DNA of 64,000 bases from Malurus cyaneus samueli (lineage: Eukaryota; Chordata; Aves; Passeriformes; Maluridae): NCBI GenBank assembly GCA_009741485.1, contig VKON01000152.1, positions 225,835 to 289,834 of the forward strand, in the 5' to 3' direction. Positions 10,686 to 27,844 of this stretch are shown one piece after another (position 1 is the first letter of the stretch; every line of letters starts with the position of its first letter). The position numbers and the translations under genes are program-made. The notes below the pieces were generated by a model that saw only the letters and a program-made list of their open reading frames with translations, ran no database searches and was not told where the DNA came from.

Positions 10686-13244
10686 TGGCCTGAGTTCCGT
10701 GGGTGACCACCAGGGACCTGCTGCGCACGCAGGACAGTAGCCCGTGCTGCTGCACCCCACCCCGTCCTGCTGCCTCTCACCTCGGCTGTCTGTCCCTGGC
10801 GCTGCTCCGGCCGCGGGCGGGCCATCTGCGGTGCTGAGCTTCTCTGCCCAGTCCTTCGAGAAGCGGGAGGAGGCTCCTGCTGGCCGGAATCTGGCTCGGG
10901 GCTGGGACCCTCTGGCAGGCGCTCCTCCAAGGGACGGCTGTGCCAGCACTGCCCTGTCCTCCCCCAGGCCTGCTCGTGGCCAGGGGGAGAGGGACGGGCT
11001 GGGGCAGGACTGGCTGTCCTGCTCCCACGGTTTGGGCCAAGGCTGCCCTGGGGGTTCCCGGCCGCGTGTGGGCTGCTGGGCCGCCGGGTGATTCCATCAC
11101 CATCCCACAGGCCAGCTTCCACAGCTCAGCATGCTGAAATGGGGCTCTGCCAGTGCTGGGAGCGACCTGCCCGCTCCAGGCGCAATGGACTGGGGCTGAA
11201 GTGGGCAAGTGCAGAACGGCCCCACAGCCCTCTGAGCGGGTGGAGAGCGTGGAGCGCTGCCACTTGCTCACTGGAACAGGGATGATTTATCCCCTCCAAA
11301 CATGTCCAGCCCTGGGAGGGCTGGATGCCCCTGTCTCCCAAATGGATCTCCCTGGAGAAGCCAGGGGAGGGCAAAGGCTGTGCCACAGTGGGGACACAAT
11401 GGGGTCCTGTCCTGTCACCCCGGGCAGGGACATGGGCCATTGTTGGGACAGGAGAACAGACAGCAGCTGCAGCTGAGCCGTGAGCTCACCACGTGCCTCT
11501 TGCCCCGGTCACCGTGCCCCTCTTGCCCTCTTGCCAGGGTCCCTGTCCACCCCTGATCCTGCTGACTGTCACCCGTGGAGGTCACCAGGCATGTTGGGGA
11601 CACCTGGTCCACTGTCCCTTAGGGATTGCTGTGGGAGGGTGACGCTCGTGTCCCTGAGCTTTGTCCCGCCTCGCTCCCCGGGGCTGTGGGCGGGGAGCAG
11701 CCCTGGCTGACCCTTTCACGGCCGCTTGGCCACCCGTCACCTCGGCCCGCCCTGATCTTTTGTGACGCTGTCGCTCCGGGCTCGGGCGTCAGGCAGCCAG
11801 CCCGCGGTGCCGCGAGCTGATGGGGCAGAAAGAGTGTGCGGGGCTGTGCTGGGCTCAGCTGGGACACGGCCACCGCTCCTCGGGACAGGGGTGCCCTGGA
11901 CAACACCGGGAGGCGGGGGACAGGGACAGCCACTGTCGCCTGAGCTAGCGGGGGAGTGACACCAGCACCGCCAGGCCGCTGCACCAACACCCCAAACCTC
12001 CATGGGCCACGGTGACACCTTGGCAGATGGGGTGCCCCGGTGCCGTGTGGAGGCCCAGCACCTGCCAGCACCCACGGGCACGCTCTGGCCCTGCTGGTCC
12101 CAGTGGGTTTGATGCCGAGTGACAGAATGAGCAGGGCTCCATCGGCCGTGTGCAGCCCACGCGCCCCGGGCGCTGAGCGCGGCGCGCGGAGCCCGCGGAC
12201 GGAGGGTGGCAGCGTGGGATAAATCCAGGGCATCCTGGGATGGGATCGTGCATGCCCAGAATGTGCCACTGCAGCCTGGCACCTGGGAAAGCCCAAATCA
12301 GGATGGAGCGGCCTCTGGGCCAGCCAGTGGGAAATGTCCCTGTCGTTGGAACAAGGTGGCTTAAGGACCTTCGAACATTCCAATGATCTAGGGAAAGTTG
12401 ATTCCAGGGCTCAGTTGCGCTTAATCCGACGCTGGTCTCCTGTCACCTTAAGACCAGTTTTGGATCCAGGACGCTGGCTTTCTTACCCAGGAGCTCGGCT
12501 GTCCCGTTGGACCCACGCCGGTCGCGTCCTGCATGTAGAGCCCAGGGCCTGGGGTCTGTTCGCTGCCAGTGTGACGCCTTCAGAGAGCCAGGGCTGGGGT
12601 CTGTTCCTCTGTGACCTTCCAGGAGCCCAGGTGTTGGGTCTGTCCTGCTGTGACCCTTCCAGAGAGCCCAGGCTGGGGTCTCGTCTGGCCAGGCATTGGA
12701 GAGCTGGTGCGCTGTGCACGGAGCGTGCCAAGCACCCAGAGCCATGCCAAATCACACCAGGATCCACCCGTGCTATTCGGAACGCTCAATCCAGCATTTT
12801 AAATGCATTTGGCCCATTTAAGGCCCCTGAAATGAGGGGTATAACCCGCTCACAGCAGCCCCAGCCTGCTTTTTCCTGGGAGGAAGACAGCAGATGTGGG
12901 AGCGGGAGCTCTGAGAGGGGCTGGCTGGGGCCAGGCTGAGCTTCCTCAGCTGGCGCAACCAGGCAATGGGGGCTGCAATTGGGATCAGATGTGGGCGCTC
13001 CCCTCCTCTAAATGCAGCACTCCGGGCTGCCTGAGGAGCAGCAGGGAGATTAGGAGGTTTTTGTGCTGCTGGGGCCAGGGGTGGTCTGCAGCGACCTCCA
13101 GAGCGTGGTGACTCCCCTGGGAGGCTGTGTTTCTTGGGGAGGTCCCTACCAGCCTGGGAGCTGAGCTCCTCACTGCTTCCCTGCTTCCTTCCTCGGCTTC
13201 TTTCCCTGCGGTGCCGGCGGAGCGGGCTCTTCCGGAGCAGGACC
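10686..13244. other. Intergenic, CDC42EP4 to CPSF4L
   Basis: GC-rich sequence without a recognisable exon. It holds a short degenerate tandem at 12538-12690 (listed separately). The end probably contains the CPSF4L promoter. Confidence 0.5.
12538..12690. repeat. Degenerate ~55-bp tandem repeat, 3 copies
   Basis: Copies each contain GAGCCCAGG…TGGGGTCTGT…GTGAC…CTTCCAG. Spacing of the GGGTCTG words (near 12554, 12597, 12639) is 40-45 bases, with variable ends. Confidence 0.6.
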
Positions 13245-14300
13245 ATGCAGGAGCATGGTGGCTGGTGTGGAGAAGATCAGCTTTACTCGGAGGCTGAGGT
13301 CGGAGCAGAACGAGGAGCTCGCCCCTCCTGCGCGGGGTGGACGCATGAGTTCCGGACGGCGGCATGGGAGACAGGGCTGTGGCATTTGGGGAGGGGACAG
13401 GGCTGCGGGAGCTCTTGGGGTTCTTTCTTTGCCACCCACCGCCACCCCTGGGGGTTCGGGGCGCTGCTCCCTCAGGGGTGTCAGTTGTCCCCAGTGTCGC
13501 GTGGCAGTGAAGCTGTCTCCAGGTTGCTGCGGGGACAGGGCCGCGCTTGACACGCGTGTCCCCAGGAGCGCAGGGTCCGGCCGGGCGCGGTAGGGGCCAA
13601 GCCCGCGGTGTGCAAGCACTGGCTGCGAGGGCTCTGCAGCGAGAGCGACAGCTGCGACTTTCTGCACGACCACGACCACGCGGCGTGCCCGAGTGCTATT
13701 TCTACTCGCGTTCGTAGGTGGCGGGCCGGGGACGTCGGGAGCCTCTGCCCGCTCCCTCCGGGAGCGCTGCCATCCTCGGGTCTGGCCTGGAGGCAAGGGG
13801 CTGATGCACCATCCCGACTGCGGAAAGAAGTGTCACTGTCACCCGCATTCAGGGGGTGGTGTCGCGGGCCGTCCCGTTTGCCCTCCGCCCTCCTCTTTGA
13901 GCGTTCCCGTTGCGCTTGGGGTGCGCGGGCGCTGTCCCCGATGTTCCCGCTCCTCCCGCAGGCGAGTGCAGCACAAGGACTGCTCCCTTCTGCACGTCGA
14001 TGGCACCGCCAGCAGCCGTGGGCTGTCCCATGGTACGTACGCGCTTCTGCTCAGGCGCCGGTGACTGGGACAGGGACAGGGACGCGCGCGGAGCGGAGGG
14101 ACCCCACGAACCGCGTGGGATTTGGGCTCGGGCTGCGGAAGCAGACAATCCCGATGCGATGCCGTGTTCCTCTAAATGTCCCTGTGCCTGGCAGGTCCCC
14201 TGTTGCATTCAAAGCACACGAGGGGTGATGGTGCTCCAACTACCTGGTGGGCTTTTGCCCTGGGACCAAGTGCGAAAATTCGTGCAGTCGTACCGGGCAG
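13245..14300 (+). CDS. CPSF4L: CPSF4L-like CCCH zinc-finger gene, multi-exon, frame-disrupted
   Basis: Paralogue of CPSF4/CPSF30, which binds the polyadenylation signal through CCCH fingers. Probable exons: (1) ATG 13245 to about 13350, with MVAGVEKISF in place of CPSF4's start; (2) about 13400-13490, weak, finger 1 remnant GRCSLRG; (3) 13566-13713, strong, AVCKHWLRGLC then CDFLHDHDH, then PECYFYSR in a shifted frame; (4) 13962-14032, GECS, then KDCSLLHVD in another frame; (5) 14195 to about 14290, with SNYLVGFCP again shifted. Splice signals are good (acceptors before 13566, 13962 and 14195; donors GTAGGT at 13714 and GTACGT at 14033). Each recognisable exon contains at least one one-base indel, so no continuous protein can be read. 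Synteny with C17orf80 supports the assignment. It may be a functional gene damaged by assembly error, as CDC42EP4 next door, or a decaying paralogue; the sequence alone cannot decide. Confidence 0.75.
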
Positions 14301-15110
14301 GGCTTGGTGACGGGGTGGACCGGGGCAATGTCCCCTCTCTGAGGTGGCTGTGGCCTTGCAGAGTCGGGACAAGAGACCCAATGGTGAATTCACCAAACCT
14401 CAGAGCCGGGGGGTCAGAGGTGGGTGGGCAGGGACAGCCTGGTCCCCACGGAACGGCTGTGGGACATCCTGAGGGCTGTGGGAGCTCCAGGGACATCCCG
14501 AGGGGTGTAGATCCTCGGAGGATCTGGGGGCACCCCAGCGGATAACTGCGTGTCCTGTGTGTCCCTTCCAGCCTCAAGCCGGGCTGATGACCAGCAGCAC
14601 GGACCCAGCCAAGGTTGAAGCCGTTTTCTCTGTACCCACGGGCTGTGTGCTGCCCAGCTGCCCCCCAGCTCCTGTGGGACAGCAGCTGCCAATTGCCCCC
14701 TTTCCTGCCCCATTTCTGCCCCACAGGAAGTTGGGTGTCCATGGGCTGCTACAGCGCGGATCTGGCTGCTGGAGAGGAGAGGGGAGGTGAGGATGTGCCA
14801 CCAAGACCACCACAGGGGCGTGTCCACCCAGCAGCTGGCACTCCCCTGTGGGAACACGAGGGCTGCCCCCCGAGCGACGGCAGAGCCTGCTGGAAGGGTG
14901 AAACCTGCTCCAAGGTAGAGTTTTGGAGTGGGAGGGCTGGAGAGGCGATCTCACCTGGAGAGTGTGGGGGAATCCCAGTATCCCAGAACAGCCTCCTGAC
15001 TGGAAATGTGCTTTTTCCCTGTTACATGGCATGCCCCTGGAAGGCTGGGTGGGAAGGAGGGATTTGTGGGATTGAAACAACCTGACACAGGGAGAGGATT
15101 TTGAGTGATA

Positions 15111-15116
15111 AATAAA
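15111..15116 (+). terminator. AATAAA, possible CPSF4L polyadenylation signal
   Basis: Canonical hexamer on the CPSF4L strand, downstream of its last recognisable exon. A second one at 15699-15704 is an alternative. Confidence 0.4.
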
Positions 15117-15633
15117 CCAGTGGAGAACCCTGGAGACAATCAAATCCCTCCGGGTCATAGGCTTTGGTGGCAAGTTGGAGGTCTCGGGTTGCTGTTTCCA
15201 TGATCCACTCCATCGGATTGGGTTCAAAATGAGCGTGTGGGGCGTGGGCAAGTGCCTGATCCCATTCCCTTGCCTCCAGAGCGGATTCAGGTCAGTCCCT
15301 GTGCCGGTGAGAGCGGGAGGACGCGCCTGGAAATGCTGCTGGACAGGTGACTCCAGAGCTCCCACACCGGATCAGGGAGGGACGGACTTTCCTGGCCTAG
15401 AAAAGCCAGCGGGGATGGCCCAAGCACACTCACAGCTCAACAGGCAGCCACGAAAATCACTTCATGCAATGAAAACGGGATTTTCCACAGCTGGCTGCTC
15501 CCCCTGGCACAGCAGCAGCGTCCTGAGGGGTGGAGGGGGCAGGACTGGCTCGTGCCAGGATCCGGGCACAAGGGGGACACAAAGCACCACGTCTGACATC
15601 ACAACCCAAGCAGGAAAGGAAACCCCACAGGTT

Positions 15634-15639
15634 TTTATT
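15634..15639 (-). terminator. Minus-strand AATAAA, possible distal C17orf80 signal
   Basis: TTTATT on the plus strand. It would end a 1.2 kb C17orf80 3'UTR and would overlap the plus-strand CPSF4L signal at 15699. The nearer signal at 16762 is equally good. Confidence 0.3.
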
Positions 15640-16761
15640 GCTGGTACGAGAGTTTTTGGTTGCGGCACCCTCTGTCACGGCACTACTGCACTGTGCAGAA
15701 TAAAGAGCTCAGACTTTAATTCTTGGCTTTTTTCTTTTGCCCTCGGTGCCTGCAGCATGGACCAACCCTTTCCCAGACATGTTTGCCGAATGGCAGCTCT
15801 GACTAGCACTCCTGACTGTACTGGTTTTCTGCTGCAGACACACTTTGCCTTTGGGCACAAACAGCTCATCCCGTGGAGTTTTGTTTTTTTTTTTTCCCTG
15901 GAATTAGGGCTGTGGTCTGAGCTGCTCGCTCCGTGCCTTCACACAGGTCCTGACCAGTCCCACCAGTACAAGGGGTGGAGACAAACTGGGCTGGGCCAGC
16001 ACAGCTCTGTGATTTAGAGAATGGTTGTTGGGATTGAAGCCCACCCTGCCAGGACCCTCAGTGCAACACTTCACTACAGAATTGTCAAATAATCTCTAAG
16101 ACAGCTCAGGTAAGGTGCTGTCCCATGATCCCTGTGCCCAAGCAGGGATTGGGACTCTGGCAGCCCCCAGAAGCTCTACTGCCCACACAGACCTCTGGAT
16201 GGCCTCTCAAATGCTTCTTATTTCACCACTAAAAGCTGCCTGGCGCACGGAGGGGTGACCACAGGCTTGTCCCTGTCACCTCTTCTGCTACACGAGGGGA
16301 CCTGCCAAGCCCCTCCGCGCCTCTCTCGCACCATTTCTGCTCGCACGCCCCAAGGGGCATCGTGTGTGACTGTGCTGGCGAATGCCTGTCTGGGATCTGC
16401 TCCTGGGTGCTTCTGCTGCCTCCCAAGAGCTGTGGCTGTTCTTGACTGCTGCTCCAGCTCCTTCAGTGGTATTTACGCCAGCGGCTGCCGCTCTGGAAAA
16501 CAAAACAGCGGCACCAAACCATTGCAGTGTGAGGCAGGGATCTGTTTGAGGGCTCCGCTGGGAGGGTGAGGCCCAACTGCAGCTCCTCTGTCATGTGCTG
16601 CAGGGGAAACCACCCAAAACAGCAGCAAATCCCTCGTGATTTGTCAGGAAATCCAGGGAGATGGAGCTCTGTTAGGAACATCTCCCTGTGCTTTGTGCAG
16701 CTTTTAAAATGCTCCTGACAATCCAGGGAGAAGCTGTGAGTCAGGAACTGTTATCAGCACT

Positions 16762-16767
16762 TTTATT
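16762..16767 (-). terminator. Minus-strand AATAAA, probable C17orf80 polyadenylation signal
   Basis: TTTATT on the plus strand, about 90 bases after the C17orf80 stop region. Confidence 0.5.
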
Positions 16768-16859
16768 AAGCAAATTCCCTGCCCACCTAGAGAATCCTGC
16801 TCTCTCAGCTCTGGTATTACTCTTAAAGGGAGGATTTAAATTATTCAGAGCTTTAATAA

Positions 16860-18921
16860 CAGGAATGCTAAATATAGACTTTTGCAGCAGTTTGGAAAAG
16901 GAAGAATTCCCGAAATAGGAGAGCCCAAGGAAGTCTTACTGAAGTGCTGTAGTTCCAGCCATAGCTGAGCAGGCAATAACCACAGGAGCATGGAGATCAG
17001 CAGAGTCCCCCTGCCTCACGTGGATGTATTTGGCAACAGTAACTGCTCCGGCTGTGGGGAGAGAAAGCAAAGGGATAAATCATCAATTCAGTGTTCCTGT
17101 GCAGCTTTCCAAAGCTGAGATGTTTGGGGCTATTTATTCCCACGGGCAGAGGGCAGGGTGGATGTGGGAAAGGGATTGCTCCCTGTGAGGGTGGNNNNNN
17201 NNNNNNNNNNNNNNNNNNNGAGGTTGTTCCCTGTGAGGGTGGGGAGGTCAAGGGATGGAATTCCTGCATGTCCCATCCCTGGAAGTGTCAGGCTGGACAG
17301 GGTTTGGGGCAGCCTGGGACAGGTGGAGGTGTCCCTGCCCACAGCAGGGGTGGCACTGGATGGGCTTTATGGTCCCTTCCAACCCAAACCATTGTGGATT
17401 CCACGATTTGTGCATTTTTGACCCACTGGAACAGCAGTGTAAAGCAGGGAAGGGGGATGAATCTGCCCAAAGTCACTTCTTGATCCCTTAGCCTCCTGGG
17501 AGAGAAGCTGCAGGTGCTGATCCAGGCGTGCAGCTCCCCCAGCCTCACCTCCATGAGGGGCCTCTCTGAGAGGGGACCTGGGGGGTGACAATCACAGGGC
17601 TGGGATCTGACACGGGATTAGGGCACGGAAAAGGAGAGGGAATCACCTCTGCCACAAAGTCGGGGCTCCACCAGCCCCAACATGCACGAGCCTGATTCCA
17701 ACCCCCATAAAACCATCAACCATCGGCTCTGCAGCTGCAACGGCTTCTCCTGGATCCTTTCCTGGATCCTTTCCTGGAGCAAGAGCCTCAGCCTTTCCTG
17801 GATCCTTTCCTGGATCCTTTCCTGGAGCAGCTCAGCAGCTCAGCATTCCATTGTCCCATTCCCAGCTGCCATCCCAGCACTTTTGTTACCTTGCTGGGGC
17901 TGTGAGAAACCACCCGTGGGTGTCTCTGCTGCGATCCTCACATCCTTCTGGAATGAATGCATCCCTGGAAAAATCCTCAGCCCTTCACGATCAGGATACA
18001 GGTCTGGAATCCACTCCAAGCCCGTGGCAGTGGCCCTGGAGTTCCTGCCAGAGGCCCGGGATGAGCAGGTGGGCTGGGTTTTGGGGCTGTGGAGCAGAGC
18101 CAGCTCCGGGGCTCCCCCCAGGCTCACGATGGGCTCACGATGGGCTCTGTCCATCTGCTCCCCGCTGTCCCGCAGCCCCTGCAGCCTGCTCAGCTCATTT
18201 TTGGATGTCCCCTGGCCTCTGAACGCCTTCGTCAGTGACAGATGGAGGTTCTTGGGGCGCAGAGCTGACACGGGGGCTTCAGATCCCACCCCGACTTCCA
18301 GGTGCACCTGCTCCTCTCCTGCCGTGGATTTGTCTCTTTTCTCCTGCTGGATGAGCTCACCGAGGCTATTTCTGCTCTCAGAGGAATCCTGAAGTACCTT
18401 TGTTGCTTTTAAAGTGTTTTTTTCTCCCTTGGAGCTCGCAGTCCCGTTCCCCACGGCTCCCTGGCTCCGAGTCTCCTTGCGCTTGGATTTTGGAGCAGAT
18501 TTTTTTCTGGGAGCAGGGGCGGGCTCCGTCCCTTCCTCAGCCGTTCCCGCTGCTCCCGCGCTGCCGCCGGGCTCCTTCTCCCGGACCACCCTGGCTCGGT
18601 GCTTCTCGATCACCACCTTCACTCCCTTCTGCAGCTTCTTGGGGATCTCCTCCACCTCCTCGGGGTGCAGATCCAGGCTCCTGGCCACGTCCTGCACCGC
18701 GGGCTCCCGCGCTCCCCTCAGACGCTCCCGGGGCGCGGCGGGACCGGGAGTTGGGGTGGGCGCCGGGACGGTGCCGGTGGCGGGGGAGGGCCGGGGGCTC
18801 GTTGCTGGCAGCGGTGGCGGTCGCGGCGCGGCTTTGCAGTGCGGGAGGTGCGCGCGGAGCCGCTTGAAGGGCGGTGGCAGTGCGGGCACAGCTCCGGGCC
18901 CCGGCGCCGCCCGGCCGCCAT
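16860..18921 (-). CDS. C17orf80: C17orf80 homologue, membrane protein with N-terminal CxxC zinc-finger-like motif
   Basis: Poorly characterised vertebrate protein with a C-terminal membrane segment. Exon 1 starts at ATG 18921 (MAAGRRRGPELCPHCHRP), then PFKRLRAHLPHCK, giving a C-x2-C…H-x3-C finger. One base is missing near 18876 between these halves, so the longest open frame starts only at 18889. It continues as a low-complexity Ser/Lys/Glu-rich region to the conserved GLEWIPDLYP block and a donor (GTAACA) at 17889; exon 17890-18921. A second exon at 17493-17577 encodes ERPLMEVRLGELHAWISTC; its donor reads GCTAAG, either a GC donor or GTAAG with an error. The terminal exon (about 16860-17051) carries the membrane segment but has four small indels; an open copy is at 57-259. 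The satellite and N gap belong in the last intron. Divergent from FAM104A, sharing its promoter. Confidence 0.85.
17195..17219. other. Assembly gap (25 N)
   Basis: Run of N inside the last C17orf80 intron. The left flank (to 17194) is the same sequence that runs into the satellite at about 400. The gap probably stands for satellite DNA. Confidence 0.95.
17220..17412 (+). mobile_element. CR1 LINE 3'-end fragment
   Basis: Ends with the CR1 terminus (GGTCCCTTCCAACCCAAACC followed by ATTGTGGATTCC, a degenerate ATTCTATGA tail). Upstream text (AGGCTGGACAGGG, TGGAGGTGTCCCTGCC) also fits avian CR1. 5'-truncated, noncoding. A noisy copy lies at about 5385-5720. Confidence 0.7.
17745..17830. repeat. 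TTTCCTGGATCC short tandem (~12-15 bp unit)
   Basis: About six copies of TCCTGGATCCTT, partly separated by GAGCAAGAGCC. Lies in a C17orf80 intron. The duplicated segment 5241-6205 breaks off inside its own copy of this tandem. Confidence 0.85.
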
Positions 18922-19564
18922 CACCGTCCCGGTCCCGGTCCCGGTCCCGTCACGCGCCGGCTGTGACGTCACAATGGCGCGGCCCCCGCCCGCCGCCGGC
19001 CCCCGCGGCCGCGTTGTGACGTCACAATGCGCGCAGCCCCGCCGGCGCGGGCGCACGCAGTGACGTCACGGGGCGAGGCGGCGGCGGAAGCGGCGGTCGG
19101 GGCCGGTGCAGGGCCCGCTGCCGCCCCTCACCGCGGCCTGGGCCCTCACCGGGGCCACCTCCGCCCCTCACCGCGGCCTCCGACCCCTCACCGCGGCCTG
19201 GGCCCTCACCGGGGCCACCTCCGCCCCTCACCGCGGCCTCCGACCCCTCACCGCGGCCTGGGCCCTCACCGGGGCCACCTCCGCCCCTCACCGCGGCCTC
19301 CGACCCCTCACCGCGGCCTGGGCCCTCACCGGGGCCACCTCCGCCCCTCACCGCGGCCTGGGCCCTCACCGGGGCCACCTCCGCCCCTCACCGCGGCCTC
19401 GACCTCACCGCGGCCGGCCCTCACCGGGGCCACCTCCGCCCCTCACCGCGGCCTCCGACCCCCACCGCGCCTGGGCCCTCCCGGGCGCCACCTCCGCCCC
19501 TCCCGCGGCCTCCGACCCGCCCGCGGCCACCGACCCCTCAGCGCGGCCTCCCGTCCGCTCCGCC
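18922..19564. promoter_or_regulatory. Bidirectional CpG promoter, C17orf80 / FAM104A
   Basis: The two start codons point away from each other and are 643 bases apart. The interval is extremely GC-rich. It carries three perfect palindromic CRE sites (TGACGTCA) at 18964-18971, 19017-19024 and 19061-19068, and then a 60-bp tandem array. CREB/ATF binding is inferred from the motif. Confidence 0.75.
19120..19545. repeat. 60-bp GC-rich tandem array in FAM104A 5' region
   Basis: Unit contains CCTCACCGCGGCCTGGGCCC, then TCACCGGGGCCACCTCCGCC, then a CCGCGGCCTCCGAC segment. The first three or four units are exact 60-mers (19130-19340), then degenerate. Lies 20-440 bases before the FAM104A start codon and could be in its promoter or 5'UTR. 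Confidence 0.9.
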
Positions 19565-26900
<7,336 letters not shown>

Positions 26901-27312
26901 TGACCCAGCAGCTCCCTGCCTTCTGTGAAGGGACAGCACTGTGTAGATTTGATATTTCAACTTCAAAGTTTGTTAAAATGGAATTGCACAAAATTGCCTG
27001 TTGCCTTTTCAGTCTATATTTGAAATAACAGGTTAACAGGAGATTGTTTACTTGTGGTTTGCTGCACTATTGCAATGCAAAAGGGGCTTTGAAGCAATTT
27101 TTATAGGATTCTTTTTGGGGTGGTTCTAAAGTACATGGCAAGAGGAGACTGAGGAGTCCACGTGTGTTATAGGATTGCAAACTGTCCAATTCCAATCGAC
27201 TGCCTAATCTGTTTGTTAGCAAGTTGTTGCTTTCTGTAAAGTTCTCTTAAGCGTTCCTCTTCAGTTTTATAAGTCTTTTTTTAATTTCAATAAACTAGTT
27301 AAAAAATAATTT
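26901..27312 (+). other. FAM104A: FAM104A 3'UTR
   Basis: AT-rich sequence after the FAM104A stop, ending at an AATAAA at 27289-27294. End inferred as about 18 bases past the signal. Confidence 0.75.
27289..27294 (+). terminator. AATAAA polyadenylation signal (FAM104A)
   Basis: Canonical hexamer 390 bases after the FAM104A stop. Confidence 0.8.
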
Positions 27313-27827
27313 GGCAACATAATTTTTTGAGCATTTAGAGTTAGTGAGAATAGGAGCAGTGAGTGCAGGTCCTTAGGCCTGGCCAGCTGTGAGCTCCCAC
27401 CCAGCTCAGGGTGATGAATCTCTTATGAGCTTCACTGCTGCAGGGCTGGAAGGACGATGTGAAATTAGAGCCAGGACAGGTCGGGCAGGTGCTGCAGGGA
27501 CCACTCAGAGCAGGGTGGTGGTGCCTGGAGGAGTCTTAACCCTGCTCCAGCACCCCTTTCCAGCTGTGAAATGTTTTGTTTTCTGTCAGCGTGTAGGTTG
27601 TTTTGGCATTTTTTCCTTTAATTTGACTTTAATGTAAGGATAGGAGGTGAAAGAGCAGCTCCAGCTCTGTTCCAGCAGCCAGGGGACAAGGACAATCCAA
27701 GCTGTGCCTGGTTCCAGAGCCACACCCTGCTGTGGCTGAGGATGGGAAGTACTGACAATCCCAGAGGTGTCACCGTCCTGCCACGGGGACAGAGAGATCT
27801 CAGTGAAGACAAACAGCCAGAGCAGAG

Positions 27828-27833
27828 TTTTAT
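27828..27833 (-). terminator. AATAAA polyadenylation signal (COG1), 11 bases after the stop
   Basis: TTTATT on the plus strand. The COG1 stop codon occupies 27845-27847, so the signal starts only 11 bases past it. The resulting 3'UTR would be about 30-40 bases. COG1 and FAM104A are convergent, with about 0.5 kb between signals. Confidence 0.75.
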
Positions 27834-27844
27834 TGGTTGCTGCC

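Larger units (their letters stand above)
14301..15710 (+). other. CPSF4L 3' portion and downstream sequence
   Basis: A possible terminal exon begins after CCTTCCAG at about 14573 and stops almost at once (TGA near 14585). Plus-strand AATAAA signals lie at 15111-15116 and 15699-15704. Otherwise no coding signal. Confidence 0.4.

Noticed and set aside
17091..17483. ORFs running through the N gap
   Set aside because: They exist only because N codons are read as X.
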